Shown here piece after piece: positions 8,760 to 17,630 of a DNA stretch of 64,000 nucleotides (position 1 is the first letter of the stretch; each line of letters begins with the position of its first letter). Below the pieces are notes generated by a model that did not search any database, was not told the origin of the DNA, and worked only from the letters and a program-made list of their open reading frames with translations. Both the position numbers and the translations under genes were made by a program. This DNA comes from Accumulibacter sp. (lineage in GTDB: Bacteria > Pseudomonadota > Gammaproteobacteria > Burkholderiales > Rhodocyclaceae): contig NZ_JAMTDQ010000023.1 of assembly GCF_023806635.1 (NCBI RefSeq), positions 87,724 to 151,723 on the forward strand. Direction: 5' to 3'.

Positions 8760-9338
8760 ATGCACTCACCGATCAGTCGCTTCCCCGTGCCCGCGCTCGA
8801 CGAATTGCCCGCGGATGTCCGCAACCGCATCCTCGAGGTGCAGGAGAAGGCCGGTTTCGTTCCCAACGTCTTCCTCACGCTGGCCCACCGCCCCGATGAG
8901 TTCCGCGCCTTCTTCGCATACCACGACGCGCTGATGGAGAAGGAGAGCGGGCTCAGCAAGGCCGAGCGCGAGATGATCGTCGTGGCAACCAGTGGTGCCA
9001 ACCAGTGCCAGTACTGTGTCGTCGCACACGGAGCGATCCTGCGCGTTCGGGCGCGCAATCCGTTGCTGGCCGACCAGGTGGCGGTGAATTACCGCAAGGC
9101 GGATATCACGCCGCGGCAGCGGGCGATGCTCACGTTCGCCCTGAAAGTGGCTTTGCATTCGGCTGAAATCGGCGATGACGATCTCGCGGCACTGCGCGAG
9201 CACGGTTTCGCCGACCCGGACATCTGGGACATCGGTGCGGTAGCCGCCTTCTTCGCGATGTCGAATCGATTGGCCAACATGACCTCGATGCGGCCGAACG
9301 AGGAGTTCTTCCTCATGGGCCGCCTGCCCAGGAGCTAG
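8760..9338 (+). CDS. Peroxidase-related protein of the carboxymuconolactone decarboxylase (AhpD-like) family
   Basis: A 192-residue protein of the AhpD-like, all-helical family. The signature NQCQYCVVAHGAILR contains the CxxC redox pair followed by a histidine, the arrangement of alkylhydroperoxidase-type members. The frame is open from 8712, but GGAG at 8750-8753 sits at the right distance from the ATG at 8760, so that start is chosen; the ATGs at 8748 and 8754 are alternatives. It is probably cytosolic and involved in peroxide or redox chemistry; its electron donor is not indicated by neighbours. Confidence 0.88.
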   Translation: MHSPISRFPVPALDELPADVRNRILEVQEKAGFVPNVFLTLAHRPDEFRAFFAYHDALMEKESGLSKAEREMIVVATSGANQCQYCVVAHGAILRVRARNPLLADQVAVNYRKADITPRQRAMLTFALKVALHSAEIGDDDLAALREHGFADPDIWDIGAVAAFFAMSNRLANMTSMRPNEEFFLMGRLPRS

Positions 9339-9352
9339 GGGGCTGGGCGGGT

Positions 9353-10309
9353 TCAGGCGCTCGGCGGCGTCCTGCCGGCAGCGCCGAGCACTCGCCGCGC
9401 CGCGGCGATGGCCTTCACGCCAAGCAATGCCAGGCCGCCGGCGGAGATGCCGATGAGGGCGTCGAGCAGGGCCGAGGTCAGCATCCTGAGGGCGCTGCCT
9501 GCCAGCCTGACCTCGCCCGCCAGCGCCGCCGCATGCTCGATGGCGTGATGCAGCGGCGCGATGCCGTGCGTCAGGATGCCGCCGCCGACGAGGAACATCG
9601 CTGCCGTCCCGAGCACCGTCAGTGCGCGCATCAGTCGCGGCGCAGCCAGCAACAGGCCATTACCGATCGTTTGCGCCAGCACGCCGGGTCGCTTCAGCAG
9701 GTGGCAGCCGAGGTCATCGAGTTTGACGATGCCGGCGACGAGGCCATAGACCCCGGCGGTCATCAGCAGACCGATCCCGGAAAGCACGGCCACCTGCGTC
9801 GTGAACGGCTGTCCGGCGACCGTGCCGAGGGCGATGACGACGATTTCGGCCGAAAGCACGAAGTCCGTGCGAATGGCGCCCCTGATCCTGTCGGCCTCGA
9901 GGGCCCGCAGGTCGGCGTCGCCGCCGGCGAGGGCCGCCAGTTCGGCTGCGTCAGCATTGCCGTCGTGCGCGTGCTGCAACCACTTGTGCGCCAGTTTCTC
10001 GACCCCTTCCAGGCACAGGTAGAGGCCGCCCAGCATGAGCAGCGGGGTCACCGCCCAAGGCATGAAGCGGCTGATCGCCAGGGCAGCGGGCACCAGGATC
10101 AGCTTGTTCTTCAGGGAACCGACGGCAACCGCCCAGACGACGGGCAGTTCGCGCTCGGCGCGCACGCCCGACACCTGTTGCGCGTTCAGCGCCAGGTCGT
10201 CGCCGAGGACACCGGCGGTCTTCTTTGCTGCCACCTTGGTCATCAGGGCGACATCGTCGAGGACGGTGGCGATGTCATCGATCAGGGCGAGCAGGCTGGC
10301 TCCGGCCAT
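9353..10309 (-). CDS. DUF808 (YedI-like) membrane protein
   Basis: The 318-residue product begins [19 protein letters not shown], followed by [19 protein letters not shown], both hallmarks of the DUF808/YedI family. The rest is a polytopic membrane protein (for example [18 protein letters not shown] and [16 protein letters not shown]). Function is unknown; it is an inner-membrane protein. The frame extends 69 codons further upstream, but the conserved N-terminus starts at the ATG at 10309, which has GGAAA upstream. It converges on the CMD-like gene with 14 bases between stops. Confidence 0.92.
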   Translation of the reverse strand: MAGASLLALIDDIATVLDDVALMTKVAAKKTAGVLGDDLALNAQQVSGVRAERELPVVWAVAVGSLKNKLILVPAALAISRFMPWAVTPLLMLGGLYLCLEGVEKLAHKWLQHAHDGNADAAELAALAGGDADLRALEADRIRGAIRTDFVLSAEIVVIALGTVAGQPFTTQVAVLSGIGLLMTAGVYGLVAGIVKLDDLGCHLLKRPGVLAQTIGNGLLLAAPRLMRALTVLGTAAMFLVGGGILTHGIAPLHHAIEHAAALAGEVRLAGSALRMLTSALLDALIGISAGGLALLGVKAIAAARRVLGAAGRTPPSA

Positions 10310-10506
10310 GGGCGTTTCCGGTGTGGTGGGTGCGACCACGGCGCCGCTGGCAGCGGCGCTGCGCGTTCGGCGAATTCTAAAGGATCTGTGATGGCCCCGG
10401 GAGGCAGGGCGCCGACTAGCGCCGGGGGCGGACTTGGCGTTATGCTCGCGCTCCTTCGTCAGCCGCAATCCAATCAACAAACCCAACCAGAGAACTGGAG
10501 ACAATC

Positions 10507-11670
10507 GTGCCTGCACTGCTGCCCCAACCCGATCCAGAGGGTCTGCTCGAGTATTCGGTGGTCTACACCGATCGCTCCCTCAACCACATGTCGCAACGCT
10601 TTCAGGGAGTCATGCGCGACATCGGGCGCATCCTCAAGACGGTCTACAACGGCACGACGGCCATCGTCGTGCCCGGCAGCGGAACCTTCGGCATGGAAGC
10701 CGTCGCGCGCCAGTTCGCGAGCGGCCGCAAGTGCCTGATCATCCGCAACGGCTGGTTCAGCTTCCGCTGGACGCAGATTCTCGAAATGGGGCAGATCCCG
10801 TCGGCGAGCATTGTCCTCAAGGCGCGGCGGGTCGGCGACGAGAGGCACTCGCCCTTCGTTCCACCGCCGATCGAGGAGGTGGTGGCGCGCATCCTGGAAG
10901 AGAAACCGGACCTCGTCTTCGCGCCGCATGTCGAAACCGCATCGGGCATGATCCTGCCGAGCGACTACCTGCGTGCGATCGGCGAGGCGGTACGTTCCGT
11001 CGACGGCTTGTTCGTGCTTGACTGCGTCGCTTCCGGTGCGATCTGGGTGGACATGGTCGCGCACCACATCGATGTCCTGATCAGCGCGCCGCAAAAGGGC
11101 TGGACCGGGATTCCCTGTTGCGCGCTGGTCGTGCTTGGCGAGCGTGCACGTGCCCGCATCGACGCAACGAGCAGCAGCAGCTTCGCCTGCGACCTGAAAA
11201 AGTGGATGCAGATCATGGAAACCTACGAGAACGGAGGACACGCCTACCACGCCACCATGCCGACCGATGCCCTGGCGGCGCTGCGCGACGTCATGCGCGA
11301 GACCGAGAACTACGGTTTCGAGCGCGTCCGCCAGGAGCAACAGGAGGTCGGTCTGCGCGTGCGTGCGCTGCTGGCCGGCAAGGGCTTCGCGAGCGTTGCT
11401 GCCGAGGGTTTCCAGGCGCCGGGAGTGGTCGTCAGCTACACGGATGATCCCGAGATCCAGTCGGGTCGCCGGTTTGTCGCCATCGGCGTGCAGACCGCTG
11501 CCGGCGTGCCGTTGCAGTGCGACGAGCCGGCCGATTTCAGCAGCTTCCGCATCGGTCTCTTCGGCCTCGAGAAGCTGCACAATCCTGACCGCACGGTGCG
11601 CAACCTGGCCGATGCCCTGGCACTGCTGACTCGCCCGGACCTCGCCGAAGCGGCCTCAGCGCCGACCTGA
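10507..11670 (+). CDS. Class V aminotransferase (alanine/serine-glyoxylate type)
   Basis: A 387-residue fold-type I PLP enzyme. The PLP lysine lies in SAPQKGW (Lys197), and the N-terminal [17 protein letters not shown] motif is typical of the alanine-glyoxylate, serine-glyoxylate and serine-pyruvate aminotransferase group. It probably transfers amino groups between a small amino acid and glyoxylate or pyruvate; the exact substrates cannot be fixed from sequence. The start is GTG at 10507, preceded by GGAG. A glyoxylate link would fit isocitrate lyase elsewhere in the window, but the genes are not adjacent. Confidence 0.9.
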   Translation: MPALLPQPDPEGLLEYSVVYTDRSLNHMSQRFQGVMRDIGRILKTVYNGTTAIVVPGSGTFGMEAVARQFASGRKCLIIRNGWFSFRWTQILEMGQIPSASIVLKARRVGDERHSPFVPPPIEEVVARILEEKPDLVFAPHVETASGMILPSDYLRAIGEAVRSVDGLFVLDCVASGAIWVDMVAHHIDVLISAPQKGWTGIPCCALVVLGERARARIDATSSSSFACDLKKWMQIMETYENGGHAYHATMPTDALAALRDVMRETENYGFERVRQEQQEVGLRVRALLAGKGFASVAAEGFQAPGVVVSYTDDPEIQSGRRFVAIGVQTAAGVPLQCDEPADFSSFRIGLFGLEKLHNPDRTVRNLADALALLTRPDLAEAASAPT

Positions 11671-11713
11671 ATGGCCCCGCCGGCGGTCACCCGATGGCCG
11701 CCGCCGTTCGTGT

Positions 11714-11956
11714 TCAGCGCGCAGCGAGCGGCAGCTTGATGCGTTGCAGACCATGGCGGACTCTTTCCGCCAGGCGGATGGCTTCGGGATCTTCGTAGGG
11801 CTCCTGCGTCGTCCATTCGCAGAAGGATGCCATCAGAGCGGCTCGTTCGGCAGTGAACCGGGATGCTTCGAGGCCGGCCTCGATGATCGGGATGAGTGCC
11901 GCCGCGGCACGCAGGCGGTTGATTTCCGGTGTGGCGGGTGGGATCTGTCTGGACAT
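11714..11956 (-). CDS. Small protein of unknown function
   Basis: The 80-residue predicted protein is mostly helical and acidic, with a central EWTTQEPYEDPEAIRLAERV segment; no signal peptide, membrane segment or known motif is visible. It begins with ATG at 11956, has no clear Shine-Dalgarno, and is divergent from the NTPase-FGE fusion gene. Codon use resembles the neighbours, which supports it as a real gene. Confidence 0.55.
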   Translation of the reverse strand: MSRQIPPATPEINRLRAAAALIPIIEAGLEASRFTAERAALMASFCEWTTQEPYEDPEAIRLAERVRHGLQRIKLPLAAR

Positions 11957-12183
11957 GTTTGAATTCTATCGGCGGCCTGCCGGCGCGCTGAAGGACATAT
12001 TCCACATACGCTGCGGCAGGGGTGGCGACGGGCTTCCTGACCATCCCTGTTTGCACTTCGTTCGAGCTGGCCAACCCTGGTCGAGCTCCGTACAATGGTG
12101 GCCAAGTGGTCGAGCAGCAGGCGGAACGAGATGATTGGTCGGCAGGCAATCGATTCGCAGACCCGGCAGCCGAGGCCCAGCCG

Positions 12184-14472
12184 ATGAACGCCAAGCGGGC
12201 CGCACCGGACGGGAAGGCCGGCAGGCGGCACTCGGTCAGTGGGGCGTCTGCCGCGGAGGGTGTTGTCAATCCCTATCCCGGCCTGGCCGCTTTCAGACCG
12301 GCCGGACAGCGCTTCTTCTTCGGCCGCGAGCGCGACACCGAGCGCGTGCTCGCGCGACTGGCCGACAGCCGCCTGGTGAGCATCGTTGGCCGATCCGGAG
12401 TCGGCAAGTCGTCGCTCGTCGCCGCCGGTGTCGTCGCCAGACTGGCCGAGAGGCCGGGTGGGCTCGCTTACCTTCCATGCGAGCTGCAGGCGAGCCCGTT
12501 TCGGCAGTTGGGGGAACTCCTGCTGCGCTCGGGGCCACTGCCGGCACGCACTGATCTGCGGGCCGCGCTGCTCGCGCATGATCTGTCGGCAGCCAGTGAG
12601 GATCGCCTGTCGCAGGCGATCGCGACGTCGTTGCGCCAGATGCCGCAGCCGGCGCTCTTGCTGCTCGATCAGTTCGAGGATCTGTTCACCGGCACCCCGC
12701 TGGCGAGTGCGCGCCGTTTCCGCGTCCTCGTCGAGTCACTGCTCGGCGTCGATGCGCTGCACATCGTGCTGACCGTGCGCAGCGAGTTCACGGCTCGTCT
12801 GCTGGAGTGGCTCGGCGAGGATCTCCTGCGTGCCTCTCTGCTCGTCCTCGACCCCGTCACCGACGAGGCGGCGCTGCTTGCCATCATCACCGGACCGGCG
12901 GCCGCTCTGGGGGTGCCGGTGCAGGCCGATCTGCTGGCCGTCCTGCTGCCGGCGGCGATCGCTGCCCGTGGGGCGCTGCCGTTGATCTCGCTGACCCTGG
13001 AGCGGCTCTACGAGCAGCGCCATCCCGAAAAAGGCCTGACTCTCGACGCCTATCAGCGCATGGGCGGCCTGGCGAGCGCCGTCGGCAGTGTCGCCGCCGA
13101 CATCGAGAGCCTGATCGCGCACGACGTCGAACTGGATGCGGCGTGCTCACGGCTGTTCGCCGAACTGGCGACGGTGATCGACCAGGTACCTGCACGCCGC
13201 ATCTTCGACGTTGCTGCGTTGCGCGCCGATCCGCCGCTGGCGCGTCTGGTGGATCTGCTGCGCCGGCAGGGCTTCATCGTCGATAGCGACGAGAGGCATA
13301 TCGAGCTCGCGCATGAGACGCTGCTCAGCCACTGGCCACGCCTGCGCCAGTGGTGCACCCGTTATCGCGACAGCCTGGCGTTGCGCCGGCAGGCCAAACA
13401 GGCGGCACGTGACTGGCGTCGCAGCGGCGAGCCGAGCGCGTGGCAGCAGGCTGCCGGCGGCAGCGAGGGAAGTGCCGGGCGTTGGCACTGGGAGCAGCAG
13501 CGACCGGCCTTGCTGGCATTGCACGAACTTGCCCACCGGCCGACGCCACCAGGCGACGAGGATTTCGGCGATGCCGGCATCGCCGCCTGGCGCGGACTCG
13601 CCGCCGGCATGGAGAAGTACCTGCACGGTTTCCTGCGACCGGAGCCGCTGATCCTCATCGACGAACTGGCGGTCGACGGTACGACGCATGAGCGCCGTGA
13701 GGAAATCGGTCTGCGCCTCAACCAGATGGGTGATCCTCGGCGTGGCGTTGGCCTCGCTGCCGACGGTCTGCCGGACATCGCCTGGGTCGACATCGCTGCC
13801 GGCGAGGTCGAGATCGAAGGACTGGTGCAGCACCGCTTCGTCGTCGATCCCCTGCGCGTGGCGCGCTATCCGGTCACCTGGCAGCAGTACGGCGCCTTCG
13901 TCATGGCCAGCGACGGCTATCGTGACCGGCGCTGGTGGCGGCGGCTGGTGCAGCGCAAGCAGCCGGGCGAGGCGCGCTGGGCGGGCAACAACTACCCGGC
14001 GATCAACGTCTGCTGGGCCGATGCGGTCGCTTTCTGTCGCTGGCTCAGCGCACGCTGGGGCCTCGCGGGCGCGCAGGTGGTGCGTCTGCCGACGGAGTGG
14101 GAGTGGCAGTGGATTGCCCAAGGGGGCGCCAGTCGTCGCCGTTACCCGTGGGGTGACGACTGGCAGCCGGCGCTCGCCAACAGTCACGAGAGCGGTGTTG
14201 GCCGTACCGTTGCCGTCGGGATGTATCCGCTCGGGGCGGCCGCTGGTGTCTACGATCTGGCCGGCAACGTCTGGGAGTGGTGCCTCAACGAGTATCATGT
14301 GCCGGGCAACACGCAGGTCGGTGGCAATCAGCCACGCGCCCTGCGTGGCGGATCGTGGCTCGACTTCCCGGGCGATCTGCGCTGCGGCAGGCGGGAAGCC
14401 TTCCCGCCCGACGAGCGCGACGGCGACATCGGTTTCCGGATCGTCCTCGCGCCGCCGTTCGAGCCTGCCTAG
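12184..14472 (+). CDS. STAND-type NTPase fused to an FGE/SUMF1-like domain
   Basis: Predicted 762-residue protein. NPYPGLAAFRPAGQRFFFGR introduces an nSTAND-like NTPase module. Walker A is GRSGVGKSS (about residues 69-77), Walker B is LLLLDQFEDLF (about 158-168), and LTVRSEF matches a STAND sensor. A helical middle part follows. Residues from about 546 form an FGE-sulfatase (C-type-lectin-like) fold with VARYPVTWQQY, RLPTEWEWQWIAQGG, NVWEWCLNEYH and LRGGSW. Catalytic formylglycine-generating enzymes use two active-site cysteines; only one Cys follows RGGSW here, so a binding rather than oxidase role is likely. A GTG start at 12022 is possible, but the ATG at 12184 lies better behind the TACAAT at 12091-12096. 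Confidence 0.85.
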   Translation: MNAKRAAPDGKAGRRHSVSGASAAEGVVNPYPGLAAFRPAGQRFFFGRERDTERVLARLADSRLVSIVGRSGVGKSSLVAAGVVARLAERPGGLAYLPCELQASPFRQLGELLLRSGPLPARTDLRAALLAHDLSAASEDRLSQAIATSLRQMPQPALLLLDQFEDLFTGTPLASARRFRVLVESLLGVDALHIVLTVRSEFTARLLEWLGEDLLRASLLVLDPVTDEAALLAIITGPAAALGVPVQADLLAVLLPAAIAARGALPLISLTLERLYEQRHPEKGLTLDAYQRMGGLASAVGSVAADIESLIAHDVELDAACSRLFAELATVIDQVPARRIFDVAALRADPPLARLVDLLRRQGFIVDSDERHIELAHETLLSHWPRLRQWCTRYRDSLALRRQAKQAARDWRRSGEPSAWQQAAGGSEGSAGRWHWEQQRPALLALHELAHRPTPPGDEDFGDAGIAAWRGLAAGMEKYLHGFLRPEPLILIDELAVDGTTHERREEIGLRLNQMGDPRRGVGLAADGLPDIAWVDIAAGEVEIEGLVQHRFVVDPLRVARYPVTWQQYGAFVMASDGYRDRRWWRRLVQRKQPGEARWAGNNYPAINVCWADAVAFCRWLSARWGLAGAQVVRLPTEWEWQWIAQGGASRRRYPWGDDWQPALANSHESGVGRTVAVGMYPLGAAAGVYDLAGNVWEWCLNEYHVPGNTQVGGNQPRALRGGSWLDFPGDLRCGRREAFPPDERDGDIGFRIVLAPPFEPA

Positions 14473-14613
14473 CGCGGCGGCGGTACGCCGCCCGGCCCTC
14501 GCCGGCCACGCTCCGCCCGCAGACTGTGAATCAATCGACCATACGACCGATTCGCCGCATCGCCCGCTTGCTGCCGCCGGGCATCCCTGTCTGCCCCGGC
14601 GCCTGCGTCACGG

Positions 14614-15147
14614 TCAGGCGTCCGGGCGCTCCTGGCTGACCCAGATCAGGCGACTGGTGTCGAAACCGAGCGCGCTGGCCTTGTCGACGAGCCACTGCCG
14701 GATCCCTGGCGCCAGCTCGCGCTCGCGCGACAGGATCCAGAGATAGTCGCGGTTTGGGCCGACGACCAGCGCCCAACGGTAATCGCGCTCATCGAGCGCG
14801 GCAATGTGGTAGCCGCCGTAGAACGGGCCGAAAAAGGAGACCTTGAGCGATCCGGTGCTGCCATCGCCAAGTGGCAAGGCCTTGCCGATCGCTTCCTTCC
14901 AGCCTTGCCGTTGCGCGCTGTAGCCGCGATTGAGCACCTCGATGCTGCCGTCCGGCAACAGTCGATAGCGTGCCGAAACGTCGCTCAGCCCTCGCTCGAA
15001 CGAATGGTCGAGGCGGGCAATCTCGTACCACTTGCCGAGGTAGCGCTCGAGCTGGAAGTTGCCGACCGGCTCGATGCCGTCCGGGATGCCGGTGCAGCCG
15101 GCGAGCAGCAGCCCGCAGCAAAGGAGCCGGGGGCGCAGGAGGTTCAT
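14614..15147 (-). CDS. blc: Outer-membrane lipoprotein lipocalin
   Basis: A 177-residue lipocalin with a lipoprotein signal (LLLAGC, Cys18). The first lipocalin motif is NFQLERYLGKWYEIARLDHSF, and the family's FFGPFYGGYHI and WILSRE elements follow. The bacterial lipocalin Blc is anchored in the outer membrane and binds fatty acids or lysophospholipids, perhaps during envelope stress. It is divergent from thiS, sharing a 148-base upstream region. Confidence 0.93.
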   Translation of the reverse strand: MNLLRPRLLCCGLLLAGCTGIPDGIEPVGNFQLERYLGKWYEIARLDHSFERGLSDVSARYRLLPDGSIEVLNRGYSAQRQGWKEAIGKALPLGDGSTGSLKVSFFGPFYGGYHIAALDERDYRWALVVGPNRDYLWILSRERELAPGIRQWLVDKASALGFDTSRLIWVSQERPDA

Positions 15148-15280
15148 GAAGTCGAGCGTGAACGATGATGCAACGAGACAGCGAACGCCCGCTGTCGTTC
15201 AGCAGGATTCTTGTTCGCCGTGCGGCGCCCGAGTGCCGGACCCGCCGCGGCGGCAAACGTGCTGCCGTCGGGCGGCGTGC

Positions 15281-15286
15281 TAGAAT
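15281..15286 (+). promoter_or_regulatory. Candidate -10 element of thiS
   Basis: TAGAAT lies only 9 bases before the thiS ATG at 15296. If this is the real -10, transcription would start at or within a few bases of the ATG, giving an almost leaderless mRNA. No Shine-Dalgarno precedes the ATG. I do not see TPP-riboswitch motifs in the 148 bases upstream. Confidence 0.4.
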
Positions 15287-15295
15287 GGACCCCCT

Positions 15296-15496
15296 ATGGA
15301 ACTCGTGATCAACGGCGAAAGCCGCAGCTTTCCCTCGTCGCTGACGGTCGCCGAACTCATCGCGGCCCTCGCGTACGGCGGCAAGCGGATCGCTGTCGAA
15401 CGCAACGGCGAGATCGTTCCGCGTGGCCTGCACGGCGAGACCGCGCTGCTCGATGGTGACCGGATCGAGATCGTGGTTGCCGTCGGTGGCGGCTGA
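15296..15496 (+). CDS. thiS: Sulfur carrier protein ThiS
   Basis: The 66-residue ubiquitin-like carrier ends in the essential GG (VAVGGG), which is adenylated and converted to a thiocarboxylate to donate sulfur for the thiamine thiazole ring. It has the ThiS N-terminal MELVINGESRSF strand and the central AVERNGEIVPR motif. It is first in a tight thiS-thiG-trmB run (24 bases to thiG). Confidence 0.95.
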   Translation: MELVINGESRSFPSSLTVAELIAALAYGGKRIAVERNGEIVPRGLHGETALLDGDRIEIVVAVGGG

Positions 15497-15520
15497 GCCC
15501 CATCAACCAGTGAAAGACCA

Positions 15521-16315
15521 ATGCATCCTGCAATCCATGGCCTGACGGTCGCTGGCCGGACCTACCGCTCGCGCCTGCTCGTCGGTACCGGCAAGTACAA
15601 GGATTTTGCCGAGACGCGGGCAGCGATCGAAGCTGCCGGCGCCGAGATCGTCACCGTCGCGATCCGTCGCACCAACATCGGCCAGGATGCCGCTGCGCCG
15701 AACCTGCTCGACGTGCTGCCGCCGTCGCAGTTCACCATCCTGCCGAATACCGCCGGCTGCTACACAGCGGCCGATGCGGTGCGGACCCTGCGCCTGGCGC
15801 GCGAACTGCTCGATGGGCACCCGCTGTGCAAGCTCGAGGTCCTGGGCGATCCGGCGACGCTCTTCCCGAACATGCCGGAAACGCTCAAGGCGGCGCAGAC
15901 GCTCGTCGGCGAGGGCTTCGAGGTGATGGTCTATTGTGCCGACGATCCGATCCAGGCCCGCATGCTCGAGGACATCGGTTGCGTCGCGGTGATGCCTCTC
16001 GCCTCGCTGATCGGCTCCGGGATGGGGATCGTCAATCCCTGGAACCTGCGCCTGATCATCGACAATGCGAAGGTGCCCGTGCTCGTCGATGCCGGCGTCG
16101 GTACGGCATCCGATGCGGCGATCGCGATGGAACTCGGTTGCGACGGCGTGCTGATGAACACCGCCATTGCCCATGCGCGGGATCCGGTACTGATGGCGAG
16201 TGCGATGAAGAAGGCTGTCGAGGCAGGGCGCGAGGCCTTCCTGGCCGGACGTATGGCACGCAAGCATTACTCGGCGGACCCCTCATCACCGACGAGCGGC
16301 CTGATCGGCTCCTAG
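15521..16315 (+). CDS. thiG: Thiazole synthase
   Basis: A 264-residue TIM-barrel enzyme that forms the thiazole phosphate of thiamine from 1-deoxyxylulose 5-phosphate, dehydroglycine or iminoglycine, and ThiS thiocarboxylate. Diagnostic segments are [41 protein letters not shown] and [10 protein letters not shown]. Its length is normal. It follows thiS by 24 bases and ends two bases before the trmB start, so all three genes are probably one transcript. Confidence 0.97.
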   Translation: MHPAIHGLTVAGRTYRSRLLVGTGKYKDFAETRAAIEAAGAEIVTVAIRRTNIGQDAAAPNLLDVLPPSQFTILPNTAGCYTAADAVRTLRLARELLDGHPLCKLEVLGDPATLFPNMPETLKAAQTLVGEGFEVMVYCADDPIQARMLEDIGCVAVMPLASLIGSGMGIVNPWNLRLIIDNAKVPVLVDAGVGTASDAAIAMELGCDGVLMNTAIAHARDPVLMASAMKKAVEAGREAFLAGRMARKHYSADPSSPTSGLIGS

Positions 16316-16317
16316 CC

Positions 16318-17061
16318 ATGGCCGGTAGCGAAGATGTGGAGCGCACCGGCCGTGCGGCGCACATCCGCAGTTTCGTGCGGCGGCAGGGGCGCCTGTCGAA
16401 TGCCCAGCAGCGCTACCATCAGCACATGATGGCGCGGATCGGCGTGCCCTATCGTGCGGCGGCGGTGGACCTCGACCTGCTGTTCGGGCGTCGGGCAGCC
16501 CGCATCCTCGAAATAGGCTTTGGCATGGGCGAGACCTCGGCGGCGATCGCCGCGGCACATCCGGAGAACGATTACCTCGGCGTCGAAGTGCATACGCCCG
16601 GAGTCGGCAGCCTGTGCAAGCTGGTCGCCGAAATGGGGCTGACCAACCTGCGCATCGTCCAGCACGACGCCGTCGAGGTGCTGCGTGACATGCTGCCGCC
16701 GGGCTCGCTCGACGGCGTGCACATCTTCTTCCCCGATCCCTGGCCGAAGACGCGCCATCACAAGCGGCGCCTGCTGCAGCCGGCCTTCGTCGAACTGCTC
16801 GCCGGTCGCCTGCGTGCGGACGGCTACATCCACTGTGCCACCGACTGGGAGGAGTACGCACAGCAGATGCTGGCCGTCCTGTCGGCCGACAGCCTGCTGG
16901 AGAACACGGCGACCGCTTTTGCGCCGCGTCCCGCCGATCGTCAACCGACCCGCTTCGAGCAGCGAGGCCTGCGCCTGGGGCACGGAGTGTGGGATCTGAT
17001 CTTCCGCCGGCGGCAGGATTCACTGCAGGCGGAAGATCACCGGCAGGATCAGCTCGCGTGA
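16318..17061 (+). CDS. trmB: tRNA (guanine-N7-)-methyltransferase
   Basis: The 247-residue SAM-dependent enzyme makes m7G46 in tRNA. It shows the Rossmann motif [16 protein letters not shown], the [10 protein letters not shown] motif II region and the TrmB signature [15 protein letters not shown]. The ATG at 16318 gives a standard N-terminus and couples it to thiG. Its last 42 bases overlap the convergent TonB-like gene, so the last 14 codons are encoded opposite the end of that gene; the tail beyond RQDSLQ is not conserved-looking. Confidence 0.96.
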   Translation: MAGSEDVERTGRAAHIRSFVRRQGRLSNAQQRYHQHMMARIGVPYRAAAVDLDLLFGRRAARILEIGFGMGETSAAIAAAHPENDYLGVEVHTPGVGSLCKLVAEMGLTNLRIVQHDAVEVLRDMLPPGSLDGVHIFFPDPWPKTRHHKRRLLQPAFVELLAGRLRADGYIHCATDWEEYAQQMLAVLSADSLLENTATAFAPRPADRQPTRFEQRGLRLGHGVWDLIFRRRQDSLQAEDHRQDQLA

Positions 17062-17541
17062 CTGCGCCCAGTTGGCCCGCCCCATCGCATAGGCCGCCTT
17101 CACCGCCGCCTGGTCGAGGATGGCGTGGCCACTGCCGGCAGCGACCTGGACGTCGACGATGCTGCCATCGTCGCCCAGCCGGAGGAGCAGGCGGACCTCG
17201 CCCTCGATGCCACGAGCGACGGCTTCGGGTGGATAGTAAAGATGTTGCGAGATCTTGCGTTGTGCGGCCTCGACCTGACGTCGCGCCACTGCCCGCGACG
17301 TCGGCGTGGCGGTCGGTTGCGGTGGCGGTGTCGCGGTTGCCGGCGACGGATCGCCGCTCGACAGCGTGTTCTTCAGCAGCGGATCATAACTGGCGGGCTC
17401 CGGCCGGATTGGCGGTTGCAGTGAGGCCTGCAGCCGTGGCGTCGGCGCTGGCCGAAAGTCGAATGCGACAACGTTCCACCACAGCACGGCGGCGTGCAGA
17501 AGGAGCGACAGGGCAAGCGCGGGAAGGAGCTGAAACGACAT
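17020..17541 (-). CDS. TonB-like C-terminal domain protein
   Basis: The 173-residue protein has one N-terminal membrane anchor ([18 protein letters not shown]), a Pro/Thr-rich periplasmic spacer ([17 protein letters not shown]) and a C-terminal TonB-like domain. In that domain [20 protein letters not shown] and [20 protein letters not shown] are the conserved strands. TonB transmits energy from ExbB/ExbD to outer-membrane receptors, but exbBD are not adjacent, so the partner is unknown. The ATG at 17541 is preferred over the frame start at 17718 because it places the anchor at the N-terminus. Confidence 0.88.
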   Translation of the reverse strand: MSFQLLPALALSLLLHAAVLWWNVVAFDFRPAPTPRLQASLQPPIRPEPASYDPLLKNTLSSGDPSPATATPPPQPTATPTSRAVARRQVEAAQRKISQHLYYPPEAVARGIEGEVRLLLRLGDDGSIVDVQVAAGSGHAILDQAAVKAAYAMGRANWAQSRELILPVIFRLQ

Positions 17542-17630
17542 GAGCCTGACATTGTGAAGCAAAAGTGCCGAAGGCGACAACGCGAGGAGTGACTGATGGC
17601 TGTGACCGGAACCGGGTGGAGGAAAGGACC

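Noticed and set aside
13700-14472. Diversity-generating retroelement target in the FGE-like C-terminus
   Set aside because: The fold and RGGSW motif fit DGR variable proteins, but no reverse transcriptase, accessory gene or template repeat is visible in the window.
15148-15295. TPP riboswitch before thiS
   Set aside because: The conserved CTGAGA and related motifs are not seen, and the predicted start site leaves no room for a leader.
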